A stretch of DNA of 54,546 bases. It comes from Herpetosiphon llansteffanensis (GTDB lineage Bacteria; Chloroflexota; Chloroflexia; Chloroflexales; Herpetosiphonaceae). Position 1 is the stretch's first letter, and every line of letters begins with the position of its first letter. The translations under genes were made by a program, and so were the position numbers. Below, one piece after another: positions 18,728 through 27,698 of this stretch. A model generated the notes under the pieces. That model saw only the letters and a program-made list of their open reading frames with translations, was not told the origin of the DNA and searched no databases. The DNA lies in assembly GCF_003205875.1 (NCBI RefSeq), contig NZ_PUBZ01000101.1:1-54546 (forward strand), written 5' to 3'.

Positions 18728-18862
18728 ATCCTCTCACCTCAACCCCTCGCCCACGGAGTGGGAGAGGGGCTTTAACTTCGTAGTTCTGCCGCAATGCGTG
18801 ATGAAAAATGCACGCTCCCCCTCGCCCGCATGACGTGGGAGAGGGGGCTGGGGGGTGAGGGA
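18728..18862. repeat. GC-rich hairpin repeat element (family A), single unit
   Basis: One complete unit, from CTCTCACCTCAACCCCTCGCCC to GGGAGAGGGGGCTGGGGGGTGAGGG, with the internal GAGTGGGAGAGGGGCTTTAA hairpin end. It lies between the stop of the DUF790 gene (18868) and the start of the BtrH-like gene (18690), so it could terminate the former. Confidence 0.85.
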
Positions 18863-18867
18863 ACGGC

Positions 18868-20370
18868 TTAGGCCGCTTTGCCAAGCATATTGCCTAATTC
18901 GCGCAACTTTTGCGGCGTAAAGAGGCCAAGATTTGGCACATACTGGGCGGTGCCTTCGCGCCAACCACGCAGCGCCAAGCCAATTTCGACCGCATTGCGA
19001 CACTCCAAAATTGCCAAAAGCTCGGCTTCGGCCACAAAGCCCGCTTGATCGAAGCGTACTGCCAAGCGGCTCCAGCGATCGGCTGGCTGTTGGGCTGGAG
19101 CAAGTTGTTCAAGTTGGGCCAAAACTGCCTGCATATCGGGCGTAGTTTGGTAAATCACTTTGGCAACTTGGCAATTGCGCAGCAGGCTTTGATAGCTTTT
19201 TGCTACCACAACCAACACTTTGGGCTGACCAACCAAGCGTTGTGCCAAACTCGCTGCCATAGCTTCGGTGGCAGGCACAAAGATTGGAATGCGCTCGCTG
19301 CCACGTTGGGCAATAAAATCGGGCACTAACAAACGATGGGCCAAGCTAAATGGCACGGGATCGCGTCGAATCCGCCAGCCTGCATTCTGGCCTTTACTCA
19401 CGAAGCGGCTCCAGGCTTGGCTAAATTGTTGTTCGAGCGTGGTTTCCCAGCTATCGCCGTTGCTATCAGCTTGATAGCGAGCTGTGCCACCAAGCACGGT
19501 TAACTCGCGCTTTGCAAGCTTAACAAGGCTATTTTTGCCCTGCATATGCACCTGAATCAAACCTTCGCTGGCTGTGTTGGGATGGGCCGCCAGCAAACGC
19601 AATGCACAACGCGCAATCCGGCGACCAGTGCGCGTCCAATTGCCAAGCGCATCTTTGGCTCCATGCAAAGTCAGCAGCACAAATGTGGCCATGCAATCTT
19701 CTGGCTCGCTTAATTCATAGCGCAGATTATAGCGCTGAGCCAAATTATGTGCCGAGACTGCCAAGGCATGAATATCGCCATCTAGCCGTAATTGCAACGA
19801 GCGGCAATTGCGCAAGCCCGTTTCGAGCGAATGAAAGTTGTATAGCGCCACAATCGCGCTTGGCTCTGGGCGTTCGGCGCTGCGCACCAACAAGGCTTCT
19901 TGCTCGTCATCAAGGTAGAGCACGCGCTCAAATTGACTGGCGGTTAATCCGACCTCGCTGGCCAGTTGATTGACCGCAGGCCAACGCTCGCTGGGCAAAA
20001 TGAAGCCAGTGCTCTCATTGGCGTGAGCATACAGCAAGGCCCGAAAATCAGCTGGATTGCGCAAGCCACGTTCAGCTAATTGTTGGTAAGTCGCTTGATC
20101 GAGCACTTCGGCGATTTGGGGCTGATGCCAACGATAGGTTTGGCTTAAACATGCCACCAAGCCCCGCGCCAACTTGGGATCGCCGAAAAACTCCAGCAAA
20201 GTGGCGGCTTCAAATTCGCGCCGTACCCGCCCAAGCATCTGCTCGTAGTAGCCAATCGCATATTCAATCGCCGCCAAATAGCGATCATCACGCAATTGGT
20301 GCGGGTAGAGTTGGCGGCCAAGCTCGCCATTGCGGCTGGTATATTTGAAATCGGCTGGTGTAAATGACAT
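18868..20370 (-). CDS. DUF790 family protein, Bax1-like XPB partner nuclease
   Basis: 500 residues, ATG, weak ribosome site. The overall plan fits DUF790, the family of archaeal Bax1, which pairs with XPB helicase as a structure-specific nuclease. The N-terminal helical part contains DFRALLYAHAN (108-118) and LYNFHSLETGLRNCR (176-190). The nuclease-like part shows Glu313 in TLEQQFSQAW and Asp351 in LLVPDFIAQRG. The position after the next strand, where an acidic residue is usual, appears to be Phe364 (RIPIFVPATE). That may mean reduced or altered catalysis. Its upstream neighbour on the same strand is the XPB-like helicase, 436 bases away across a repeat-filled gap. Role inferred: DNA repair, bubble or branch incision. 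Confidence 0.75.
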   Translation of the reverse strand: MSFTPADFKYTSRNGELGRQLYPHQLRDDRYLAAIEYAIGYYEQMLGRVRREFEAATLLEFFGDPKLARGLVACLSQTYRWHQPQIAEVLDQATYQQLAERGLRNPADFRALLYAHANESTGFILPSERWPAVNQLASEVGLTASQFERVLYLDDEQEALLVRSAERPEPSAIVALYNFHSLETGLRNCRSLQLRLDGDIHALAVSAHNLAQRYNLRYELSEPEDCMATFVLLTLHGAKDALGNWTRTGRRIARCALRLLAAHPNTASEGLIQVHMQGKNSLVKLAKRELTVLGGTARYQADSNGDSWETTLEQQFSQAWSRFVSKGQNAGWRIRRDPVPFSLAHRLLVPDFIAQRGSERIPIFVPATEAMAASLAQRLVGQPKVLVVVAKSYQSLLRNCQVAKVIYQTTPDMQAVLAQLEQLAPAQQPADRWSRLAVRFDQAGFVAEAELLAILECRNAVEIGLALRGWREGTAQYVPNLGLFTPQKLRELGNMLGKAA

Positions 20371-20390
20371 ACGTATTCCAATACTACAAA

Positions 20391-20798
20391 GGCTCAGCTG
20401 ATTGATCCACGAAGGACACGAACAGCACGAAGGACTATAACCGCAAAGGACGCGAAGATCGCGAAGGTTAAGTTTTTAGCCACGAATTGCACGAATAATT
20501 ATTTTTTTGCCACAGATTGTACGAAGGATGGCTATTGGTTTCATCCCTCATAATTCATCCTTCATCCTTTCAATGCTCTGCGCCTCTGCGTTAAAACAAT
20601 GATCCACGAAGGACACGAAGGACTATAACCGCAAAGGACGCGAAGATCGCAAAGCTGTTTTGCCTCAGATTATGGTGATGCAGCTATGGGATTATGATTT
20701 TCGCCTTCCCTTCATCCCTTATCCTTCATCCTTCGGTTCCTCTGCGCCTCTGCGTTAAATCCTAATCTTCATCCCTCATAATTCATCCTTCATCCTTA
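20391..20798. repeat. Dispersed short repeats (families B and C) between DUF790 and XPB genes
   Basis: No gene seen. GATCCACGAAGGACACGAA plus CCGCAAAGGACGCGAAGATC occurs at 20402-20467 and again at 20600-20654. TTCATCCCTCATAATTCATC plus CTTCATCCTT occurs at about 20542 and 20769. CTCTGCGCCTCTGCGTTAAA occurs at about 20577 and 20738. The gap therefore looks like a roughly 200-base unit present twice. Similar phrases recur at 27085, 36985, 45950, 50790 and 54405. Confidence 0.85.
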
Positions 20799-20806
20799 CC
20801 CTACGC

Positions 20807-22132
20807 TTAATGGTTGCTCTGCTGATTGTGCGCAGCCACAGCTTTTTTGCGGCGGCGCGCAGTTTGAACTTCGCTCGTATTGCGGGTAACTAACTCGTAG
20901 AGCAAAGCTTCATCGGGCTTTTTGCGCAATACCCGCCCCAAGCGTTGAATATATTCGCGAGCAGTGGCCGAACCACTGACTACAATCGCCACGTTGGCAT
21001 CGGGCACATCAACGCCCTCGTTGAGCACCCGCCCAGTGACGAGTTTGGAATAGCGCCCTGAACGAAAGCCATCCAAAATCGCCTTGCGTTCGTCGGCTGC
21101 CGTGCGATAGGTAATGCTGGGGATGGCAAACTGGCGACTGATCGTGTTGACCAAGGCGTTGTATTCGGAAAAAATGATAATTTTATCGTTGGGATGCTGG
21201 CTGAGCAATTGGCCAACATGCTCAAGCTTTTTCTCGGCGTTGAGCGCAATCATGCGCGCTTGATGCTGAGCTTGCAGCGCATTGCGTGCTTGTGGATCGC
21301 TGCCAGAGCGCCGAATTAGCTCGCCGAAGAAATCGCCGCCGCTGGCCAATTTATGCCGATGTTTGGCCAGAAACCAGCGCCATGTGGTCATCAAGGTTTC
21401 GTAGCGCACCAATTCATCGGCGGTTAGATCGACCAAAATGCGTTTTTCTCGGAACTTAGCAATATGGCCTTCTTCGGCTAAGTCGTTTGGTGCACGCCTA
21501 TAGACAACCTTGCCAACCAAGCGATCAAGTGCCGAATGCGAGCCGTCGCTGCGTTCAGGCGTGGCAGTCAAGCCCAAACGATAGGGTGTGCGGCTGCGCA
21601 AGGCAATCGTGCTATAGGCAGGTGAAGGCAAATGATGCACTTCATCACAAATTAGCAAGCCCAAATTTTCCAGCGGCGCATCGGGCATGGCCGCCGAAGC
21701 ATAGGTAATGACGGTAATTGGCCGCCATTCACGCTGGCCATCGCCAACCACTCCCACAAATTTGGGATCGAGCGCCAAAGTTTGGATCACGGTGTCGCGC
21801 CATTGATAGAGCAATTCAATTGTTGGCACGACAATCAACGTGCGCAGGCCTAACTTGGCAATTGCCAACATGGCGGTGATGGTTTTGCCAGCGCCGGTTG
21901 GCAGCACAATCACCCCTCGCCCTTCGTTGGCCGTCCACGCAGCGACAGCCTCGGTTTGGTAGGGGCGAGGGGCGAATTGCAATTTGGCTTTGAAACCGCC
22001 CTGTAAACTGGCATCAACTTCGGGCAAATCCTCATCTGGTTCGTCAAGCAGGCTTGCATCAAGCAAACTTGCCTCGTCGAGCAGCCATTCTGCTTGTTCT
22101 GGCTGCTCGGCTTGGGTGGCAGTTCGGGTCAT
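20807..22132 (-). CDS. XPB-like superfamily 2 DNA helicase
   Basis: 441 residues, starting at MTRTATQAEQ where TAGGAGGA lies 4 bases upstream. The longer open frame overlaps the upstream gene and is rejected. Motifs: RPYQTEAV (56-63, Q-motif region), Walker A LPTGAGKT (77-84), IVVPTIELLYQW (100-111), DEVHH (163-167), GLTATPERSDG (187-197), IIIFSEYN (318-325), TGRVLNEGVDVPDA (366-379) and QRLGRVLRKK (396-405). The DEVH box and the helicase core resemble archaeal/bacterial XPB (Rad25) rather than UvrB or RecG. Residues 15-40 are acidic with repeated SLLD units. It starts 8 bases after the HhH gene, so the two are probably translated from one message. With the DUF790 protein it may unwind DNA for incision. 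Confidence 0.88.
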   Translation of the reverse strand: MTRTATQAEQPEQAEWLLDEASLLDASLLDEPDEDLPEVDASLQGGFKAKLQFAPRPYQTEAVAAWTANEGRGVIVLPTGAGKTITAMLAIAKLGLRTLIVVPTIELLYQWRDTVIQTLALDPKFVGVVGDGQREWRPITVITYASAAMPDAPLENLGLLICDEVHHLPSPAYSTIALRSRTPYRLGLTATPERSDGSHSALDRLVGKVVYRRAPNDLAEEGHIAKFREKRILVDLTADELVRYETLMTTWRWFLAKHRHKLASGGDFFGELIRRSGSDPQARNALQAQHQARMIALNAEKKLEHVGQLLSQHPNDKIIIFSEYNALVNTISRQFAIPSITYRTAADERKAILDGFRSGRYSKLVTGRVLNEGVDVPDANVAIVVSGSATAREYIQRLGRVLRKKPDEALLYELVTRNTSEVQTARRRKKAVAAHNQQSNH

Positions 22133-22140
22133 GCATCCTC

Positions 22141-22686
22141 CTAGGCGGCTTTTTGCCCATACTCCCATAAGGTTGGTTGGGTATAGATGATGTTGCTGTT
22201 GCGAGTGCTGTGGGCTGCATTGGCTGGTGGTGGTGGATCGTCGGGAAACATGTTCGAAACAATCAGGTCGGCACGTTGCGGGCCAACACCCCAAATTGCC
22301 GTCAGCCGTTGGTAGGCTGCTTCGCGCAACAAGGCCGAAAGCTCAATCTCGCCCAGTTCTTGGCTGATGCGTTCGGCCAAAATTGGCCCAATGCCAGCAA
22401 TTTTGAGCAAGCGTTGTTGGCCGGCTGGCAGCAAAGCACATAGATCTTCGTAGAAATCTAATTGGCCTTGAGCCGCAAGCACCGTGATCTTGCGCGTGAG
22501 GCTGGCCCCAAGTTTGTTGAGACCTAACGGCTTGCCTGCTAAGGCGCGTTCGGAGAGCGAATGCCGCAGGCGGAGGATTGCCCGCGCGATTTCACCATAG
22601 CGCCGCACTCGGTAGGGATTGGCGTTTTGGCGCTTGAGCAGCGTGGCAATATTAAACAGGATTTGGGCAATTGCGCGATTATTCAT
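22141..22686 (-). CDS. Helix-hairpin-helix protein related to the PolX N-terminus
   Basis: 181 residues from ATG 22686; a TTG four codons upstream is an alternative. Residues 1-50 (NRAIAQILFNIATLLKRQN, then NPYRVRRYGEIARAI) match the first helices of the 8-kDa domain of family X DNA polymerases. Two HhH motifs follow, LLKIAGIGPILAERI (93-107) and LTAIWGVGPQRADLI (128-142). No palm domain or PHP domain is present. About 40 C-terminal residues are Pro/Asn-rich and probably disordered. It likely binds gapped or branched DNA. First gene of the set HhH-XPB-DUF790 with a clear promoter upstream. Confidence 0.75.
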   Translation of the reverse strand: MNNRAIAQILFNIATLLKRQNANPYRVRRYGEIARAILRLRHSLSERALAGKPLGLNKLGASLTRKITVLAAQGQLDFYEDLCALLPAGQQRLLKIAGIGPILAERISQELGEIELSALLREAAYQRLTAIWGVGPQRADLIVSNMFPDDPPPPANAAHSTRNSNIIYTQPTLWEYGQKAA

Positions 22687-22735
22687 GGCTATCACCAAAG
22701 CTTTCTACTCGTTCAAACGTACTGTGTCTGTGATG

Positions 22736-22777
22736 AAACATCTGTTCTAATTATACTACATTTAAGCTTAATCGCAA
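22736..22777 (-). promoter_or_regulatory. Promoter of the HhH-XPB operon with LexA-like box
   Basis: Read on the minus strand: TTGCGA (22777-22772), 16-base spacer, TATAAT (22755-22750), then GAACAGATGTTT (22747-22736) at the expected start of transcription. The last element matches the Gram-positive LexA consensus GAAC-N4-GTTC at 7 of 8 fixed positions. The promoter is clear; the operator is a hypothesis. Confidence 0.6.
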
Positions 22778-22856
22778 GCGTTATTATGTTGATCTCATTG
22801 ATTCATAGAGCTCGTTAACGTACGCACAGTATAGCCCTAGGCTGTGACAAAAACCG

Positions 22857-23093
22857 TCACAATCGGCTTTTTGGCTGAATCTGAATCTCTAAATCGCAAG
22901 CCTTGATGCCACGAAAAAGCTGGCGCGGAATCGTCACCGCCGCATAGCCAGTTGCATCAAAGCGGCGTTCGATGCTGAAATTTGGAGTCGCAATATTGAC
23001 AATCTGGGCATACGCCGCCTCGCAATGAATCAGCAAAGCCCAATCGCCGTTGGCTAGCTCTTGGGCTTCGAGATCATAGAGATAATTCGGCAT
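22857..23093 (-). CDS. Small hypothetical protein
   Basis: 78 residues, ATG with AAAGGA 7 bases upstream. No family recognised. The sequence alternates hydrophobic and polar residues (NIATPNFSIERRFDATGYAA), suggesting a small beta-rich soluble domain. No signal or membrane segment. Codon use fits the neighbours. Located between the STAND gene (118 bases upstream) and the repair operon, same strand. Confidence 0.55.
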   Translation of the reverse strand: MPNYLYDLEAQELANGDWALLIHCEAAYAQIVNIATPNFSIERRFDATGYAAVTIPRQLFRGIKACDLEIQIQPKSRL

Positions 23094-23210
23094 CGACCGT
23101 TCCTTTCATGAATTACATTCATTTTTTGCAACGTCGCCGATTGTACCAGAAGATAATGGTTAATTGATCTCCAGCTTTTCCTTGCTTGCGTCCATCCGCT
23201 GGAGCAAACC

Positions 23211-26200
23211 CTACTTAATCACTGCGCCTAAATTGAGCAAACTTGCTTGTTCTGCTGGATTGAGGCCAGTTGCTTGCTTGATGCTAAGCCCTTGATAGGG
23301 GTGGTCGCCATGCAGCCGTTTGCGCAATTTGCCTGTGGCTAAATCCCAAATCGTAATCGTGCCTTGCTGATCGCCAGTGATTAACAGTTGGCTATCGGCG
23401 CTCAGCCAAGCACTATCCAAGGCTGCCAGATGTTCAAAACGCTGGACTATTTGGCGGTTCTGCCAATCCCAAATCAAGGCTAACGAACCAGCTGTAATCA
23501 CAATCCAGCGCCCATCCGCCGACCATTGCACTTTTTTGAGCACGCCTGGTTTATGCAAGGCAAGAATCTCATATTGCTCTGTGCTGAGATCCAAAATGCG
23601 CACCTGTTGGTCGGCTGCTGCACTAACAAGCTGGCATTGGTCGGGGCTAAAGCTAAGGCTCACGATGCTGGCACTATGGCCAGCCAATAAGCTCACACAG
23701 CTATGTTCGTTAATGCCCCAAATGCGAATTGTATGATCGGCGCTGCCGGTCGCCAACAAATTGCCATTATTGCTCCACGCTAGGGTTGTTACTAAATCGT
23801 CATGGCAATCAAAAACGTGGCTAATATGGCCATGGGGCAGCGACCAAATGTGCACCGTATGATCTTCGCTGCAACTGGCGAGCATGCTCCCATCGGGCCG
23901 AAAGGCAAGCGCCCGAATTAAGCCGTGATGGCCAGTTAAAATTGTGGTCAATTGCAGGCGCTGACAATCCCAAATTTGAATCAGCTGCTCTTTGCTCAGC
24001 GCCAAACTGTGGCTGGCTTGATGATAGGCTAATTCACGCCCATTATTAGTTTCTGGGGGTAAATTGAGCCGATAATATGGCTCTGTTAGTTGCCATAATG
24101 CTACGGCTTGAGCTTCGCTAGAGCTAAACAATAAATCGTTATTTGGGCTTAATGCGAGGCTCCGAACGCCGCCACGATAGCCTTGCAGGGTATGAATTAA
24201 GCGCCCGCTGGCTTGCTCCCAAATTCGCAGGCTTTGATCACTGCTGACCGAATAGAGCCGCGAGCCATCGCGACTGTAGCGCAACGCCCGCACCCAATGC
24301 TGATGTCCATACAACATATGCGTCAGGTGGGCTGTTTGGACCTGCCAAACCCGAATACATTGATCGATACCAGCAGTAGCCAAATTGGCTCCATCAGGGC
24401 TAAATTGCAAATCGAAGACGCGATCTTCGTTGGCAAGGCTGGTGATTAACTGGTTGTCCTGAAGATCCCATAGATACACATCGCCATCAAGCCCTGTGCC
24501 CGCTAAAATTGTGGCATCAGGGCTAAACGCCAGCAGCTCAATTGGCTCGTGATGGGTTGCTACGGTGCTTTGATAGCGCAAATGCTGCCCATGCCACAGC
24601 TTGATTTGGCGATCAATCCCAGCGGTAGCCAAAAGTTGGCCATCGGCGCTCAATTGAATGCTATTGATGCCGCCACTATGCGCATTGATCGTTTGCAAAC
24701 ATTTGCCACTCAACCGATCCCACACCCGCAGTTCACCATCGCTGCTGGCGCTAATCATCTGTTGCGATTGCGGCGCAACCACCACGCCAATCACTGGCTG
24801 GCTGTGGCCAACAAACATGCGTGGATTATGACCATGACTGGCTTCCCACAAGCGAATTAATCCATCGTTGCCAGCGCTGATCAGATAGCGACTATCGCTG
24901 CTAAAACTCAGCGTGCGCACGCCATCGTGATTGCATGGCACATGCCAAAGTTTGCGCAGATCCAAGTTTTGCCAAACAATGAGTTCATCATCGGCGGTAG
25001 CTACGGCCAAAAACCGATCAGCAGGATCGCGGGCAAGGGCGATTAATGGGCCAAATTGCTCGCTAAACACGCTGCGCGAAAGGTCGCTATAGCTCAAATC
25101 GAGCTGTTTGGGCGTGAGGCCGCGCAAATTGGCTTGCCACAATGGTTTATGCCGAAAATCAAATTGGCTGAGATCGGCCTTGAGTTCAACCAACAAATTA
25201 AAAATATTGCCTGGTGCGTAGCCCATTTCCAAGGCACTCAACGCTTGCATCGTTTGCAACAATTGACGTAGCATCGTCAACAAGCGCTCTTGGCCAAGCT
25301 CGACAAAAATTCGGTGCAGCAAGGGCCGCAAAATGGCGCGACTTTGGTGCTCGCGAATGCTATCGAGGCTATTGGCTTTAATCAGCGCGTGGCGATAGAG
25401 CAAACCCTGCGTTCCATCAAGCAATTCTTGGGCAATCTGGTCGATCAAGCGGTCGGTGGTATATTCGAGCACCACATTGTGCAACATAAACCCATCTTGG
25501 TGGCGCTCCACCAGCGAGCGGCGCAGCAACGATTCAAGGGTTTCGAGCAGCATATGTTGATATTTCGAACGCACCAAATCGTGCTTAAGTTCGGCCAATT
25601 TGACGGTATGGCGTTCGATTGCCAGCCAATACAATAATTCCTGTTCTTGGTCGGATAAGCGCTCGAACTGCTGGGCCAAAATTGTGCGGACATCGCCAAA
25701 AATCAGCTCCTCGTGCTGCAAAAACTCAGCAATTTGGCCAAAAAACATGGTTTTGATCACTTGGGCAACCAATTTTAAGGCCAACGGATTGCCCGTGTAA
25801 TGCTTGATCAGCTCTTGCCAGAGTTGCGGCGTGCCATACAGCTGCTGATTATCGAGCAACATTTGGGCATCATCACGAATCAACCCAGTGAGCACCATCG
25901 AGCGGGTGTGTACACCTTCGAGCCGATTGAACTCATAGGGTTTTTCGCGGCTAGTTACAATCAAACAGCTTTCGTGGGCGCGCTCGCTGATTGCTTGAAA
26001 CAGTTGGGCATATTGCTCGTAGCCCTCGCGATAGCGCCCAGCAGGATAATTGGGCTGCAAAATTGCCTCAATATTATCGAGAATCAACAGGCAGCGAGTG
26101 GTGCGCAAATAATCAATCAAGACACTTAAACGCTGCTCAAATTGCGCCGGATAGGCCGAATTGGGGCTGGGAATAATCCGATGTAAACATTCCAAGAGAA

Positions 26201-26840
26201 AATCATTCGCCTGTTGGCCTTGCTGCAACGAACGCCAAACAATCACTTTAAAATCATCTTGGGCTTGTTGGGCAACGCGCGTTGCAAGGCTGGTTTTGCC
26301 CATGCCGCCAAGCCCAATAATTGCCACCAAGCGGCAACGATCGAGCTGAAGCCACTTAACTAAGGTGGCAGTTTCATCCTCGCGACCAACAAAATTCTGC
26401 ACATCGGGCGCATCGCCCCAATCGTGCAAGACCCCCATCAACGGGCCAGTTTTGGCTTGCTCCTGCTTTTGTTGTTGTACTTCGGCCAGATAGGCGTTTG
26501 CCAACTGTTGCAAGGCCTGCCACGTTGCCAGCGGCGTAAAATCGATTGCATACTCGTTGAGGGCAAACTGAATCATTGCCAACAACTGCTGTTCAGCCAA
26601 GCCACGCTGGTAGGGCGGTAAATCCAACTGATCGATTACCAGTTGCGCGAGGGCGGCGATATAGCCAAGCGGGCACAATATTTGATCATTTTCATAGCGC
26701 ATAATTGTGGTATGCGCCAGCCCAAAATGGCGGGCAGCCCGATTTTTTGAGCGAAAAACCCATGAACGCAAATCGCCCAGAAATGCGCCAAGTCCTTCGG
26801 TTGCATGAAAAACAGGCAACGATAAAACAGCGTTTGTCAT
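23211..26840 (-). CDS. STAND protein: HTH, NB-ARC NTPase, 14 WD40 repeats
   Basis: 1209 residues from ATG 26840, preceded by TGAGGT. Residues 23-52 (LRSWVFRSKNRAARHFGLAH, then TTIMRYEND) form a Cro/XRE-like helix-turn-helix. The NB-ARC domain starts near NFVGREDE (149-156), with P-loop GLGGMGKT (176-183) and Walker B CLLILDNIEAI (about 263-273), and is followed by helical regions. From about residue 620 I count 14 WD40 units, each ending in a variant of (I/V)-x-(I/V/L)-W and spaced about 42 residues, enough for two seven-bladed propellers. STAND proteins of this layout are ATP-driven switches, with WD40 sensing and the N-terminus as effector; here the effector would be DNA binding, so a ligand-responsive transcription regulator is inferred. 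A defence role is possible but not shown by neighbours. Confidence 0.88.
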   Translation of the reverse strand: MTNAVLSLPVFHATEGLGAFLGDLRSWVFRSKNRAARHFGLAHTTIMRYENDQILCPLGYIAALAQLVIDQLDLPPYQRGLAEQQLLAMIQFALNEYAIDFTPLATWQALQQLANAYLAEVQQQKQEQAKTGPLMGVLHDWGDAPDVQNFVGREDETATLVKWLQLDRCRLVAIIGLGGMGKTSLATRVAQQAQDDFKVIVWRSLQQGQQANDFLLECLHRIIPSPNSAYPAQFEQRLSVLIDYLRTTRCLLILDNIEAILQPNYPAGRYREGYEQYAQLFQAISERAHESCLIVTSREKPYEFNRLEGVHTRSMVLTGLIRDDAQMLLDNQQLYGTPQLWQELIKHYTGNPLALKLVAQVIKTMFFGQIAEFLQHEELIFGDVRTILAQQFERLSDQEQELLYWLAIERHTVKLAELKHDLVRSKYQHMLLETLESLLRRSLVERHQDGFMLHNVVLEYTTDRLIDQIAQELLDGTQGLLYRHALIKANSLDSIREHQSRAILRPLLHRIFVELGQERLLTMLRQLLQTMQALSALEMGYAPGNIFNLLVELKADLSQFDFRHKPLWQANLRGLTPKQLDLSYSDLSRSVFSEQFGPLIALARDPADRFLAVATADDELIVWQNLDLRKLWHVPCNHDGVRTLSFSSDSRYLISAGNDGLIRLWEASHGHNPRMFVGHSQPVIGVVVAPQSQQMISASSDGELRVWDRLSGKCLQTINAHSGGINSIQLSADGQLLATAGIDRQIKLWHGQHLRYQSTVATHHEPIELLAFSPDATILAGTGLDGDVYLWDLQDNQLITSLANEDRVFDLQFSPDGANLATAGIDQCIRVWQVQTAHLTHMLYGHQHWVRALRYSRDGSRLYSVSSDQSLRIWEQASGRLIHTLQGYRGGVRSLALSPNNDLLFSSSEAQAVALWQLTEPYYRLNLPPETNNGRELAYHQASHSLALSKEQLIQIWDCQRLQLTTILTGHHGLIRALAFRPDGSMLASCSEDHTVHIWSLPHGHISHVFDCHDDLVTTLAWSNNGNLLATGSADHTIRIWGINEHSCVSLLAGHSASIVSLSFSPDQCQLVSAAADQQVRILDLSTEQYEILALHKPGVLKKVQWSADGRWIVITAGSLALIWDWQNRQIVQRFEHLAALDSAWLSADSQLLITGDQQGTITIWDLATGKLRKRLHGDHPYQGLSIKQATGLNPAEQASLLNLGAVIK

Positions 26841-26984
26841 GACAAACCTCATTCTGCGCTGGAAAAATATCAAGTTCGGTAAGAACGAATTATGCCTGAA
26901 TGATAGATGCAAGCTCGTAGAACTTCAAGAGCTAGTACGCTAGTGCCAAAGTACTATTTTTAACCGTCGTTTAACCAACGATAA

Positions 26985-27365
26985 GCCAGAAAGCAAAAGT
27001 CAGAAGTCAGAAGTCAAAAGAAGGGATGAGGCTATGGGCTTTGGGCTGGCGAGAACCTAATCCTAAAAATCTGTGTGAATCTGTGGCAAAAAAATACATA
27101 TTCGTGGCCTTCGCGGATCTCATTTTTAACGCAGAGGCGCAGAGCAACCGAAGGATGAAGGATGAAGAACGTAACATCAAAAGGCAAAAGAGGGGTCAGG
27201 GGCCAGCGATCAGGGAATGAGGCTATGGGCTTTGGGCTGGCGGAACGTCCTTCGTGCTCTTCGCGATCTTCGCGGTTCCGATCCTTCGTGCTCTTCGTGC
27301 TCTTCGCGGTTCCGATCCTTTGTGCTCTTCGTGCTCTTCGTGGATCAAATTTCGTGTGCTATGGC
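26985..27365. repeat. Dispersed repeat cluster (families B, C, D)
   Basis: No gene seen. Contains CAGAAGTCAGAAGTC direct repeats, two copies of GATGAGGCTATGGGCTTTGG or close variants (27025, 27218), CGCAGAGGCGCAGAGCAACC, and tandem TTCGTGCTCTTCG units with a period near 10 (27245-27345). The open frames here simply read through these repeats. Confidence 0.8.
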
Positions 27366-27484
27366 TGCTTTGGGCTACAATTGGGCTAAAAATTGCGCGC
27401 AAAATATTTAGACAGCGCTAGCAAGATTTGATACTATCCCAGTTAGCGACCAAATCGCAGCCCTGTACCTATCCATATGTCAAC

Positions 27485-27512
27485 TTGAGACTTTTTGATA
27501 ACAGTGTACAAT
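27485..27512 (+). promoter_or_regulatory. Promoter of the cytochrome oxidase operon
   Basis: TTGAGA (27485-27490), 16-base spacer, TACAAT (27507-27512). The transcript would have a leader of about 180 bases before coxB. Confidence 0.6.
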
Positions 27513-27698
27513 TGGGGTGATAGCGAACCAGTAACTCCCCCAACTCCAAGTTCATGCCACCACGAGATTGCGCGTGGGCGGTTTGAGTGGAGTTGACTCT
27601 ATTTAGTAGTAGTGGAAAGGCCAATCGTTCGGCTTGGTGGCGGATGTTCGCGGTGCCAACCACGATTTGGAGAACACGGTCTTAGCAAGGAGGCATGG

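Noticed and set aside
22133-22294. Extended N-terminus for the XPB-like helicase
   Set aside because: Would overlap the HhH gene by over 150 bases in another frame and lacks a ribosome site; the ATG at 22132 has a strong one.
27026-27411. Three overlapping frames of 64-75 codons
   Set aside because: Their sequences are translated CTTCGTGCTCTTCG repeats, low complexity and different in each frame.
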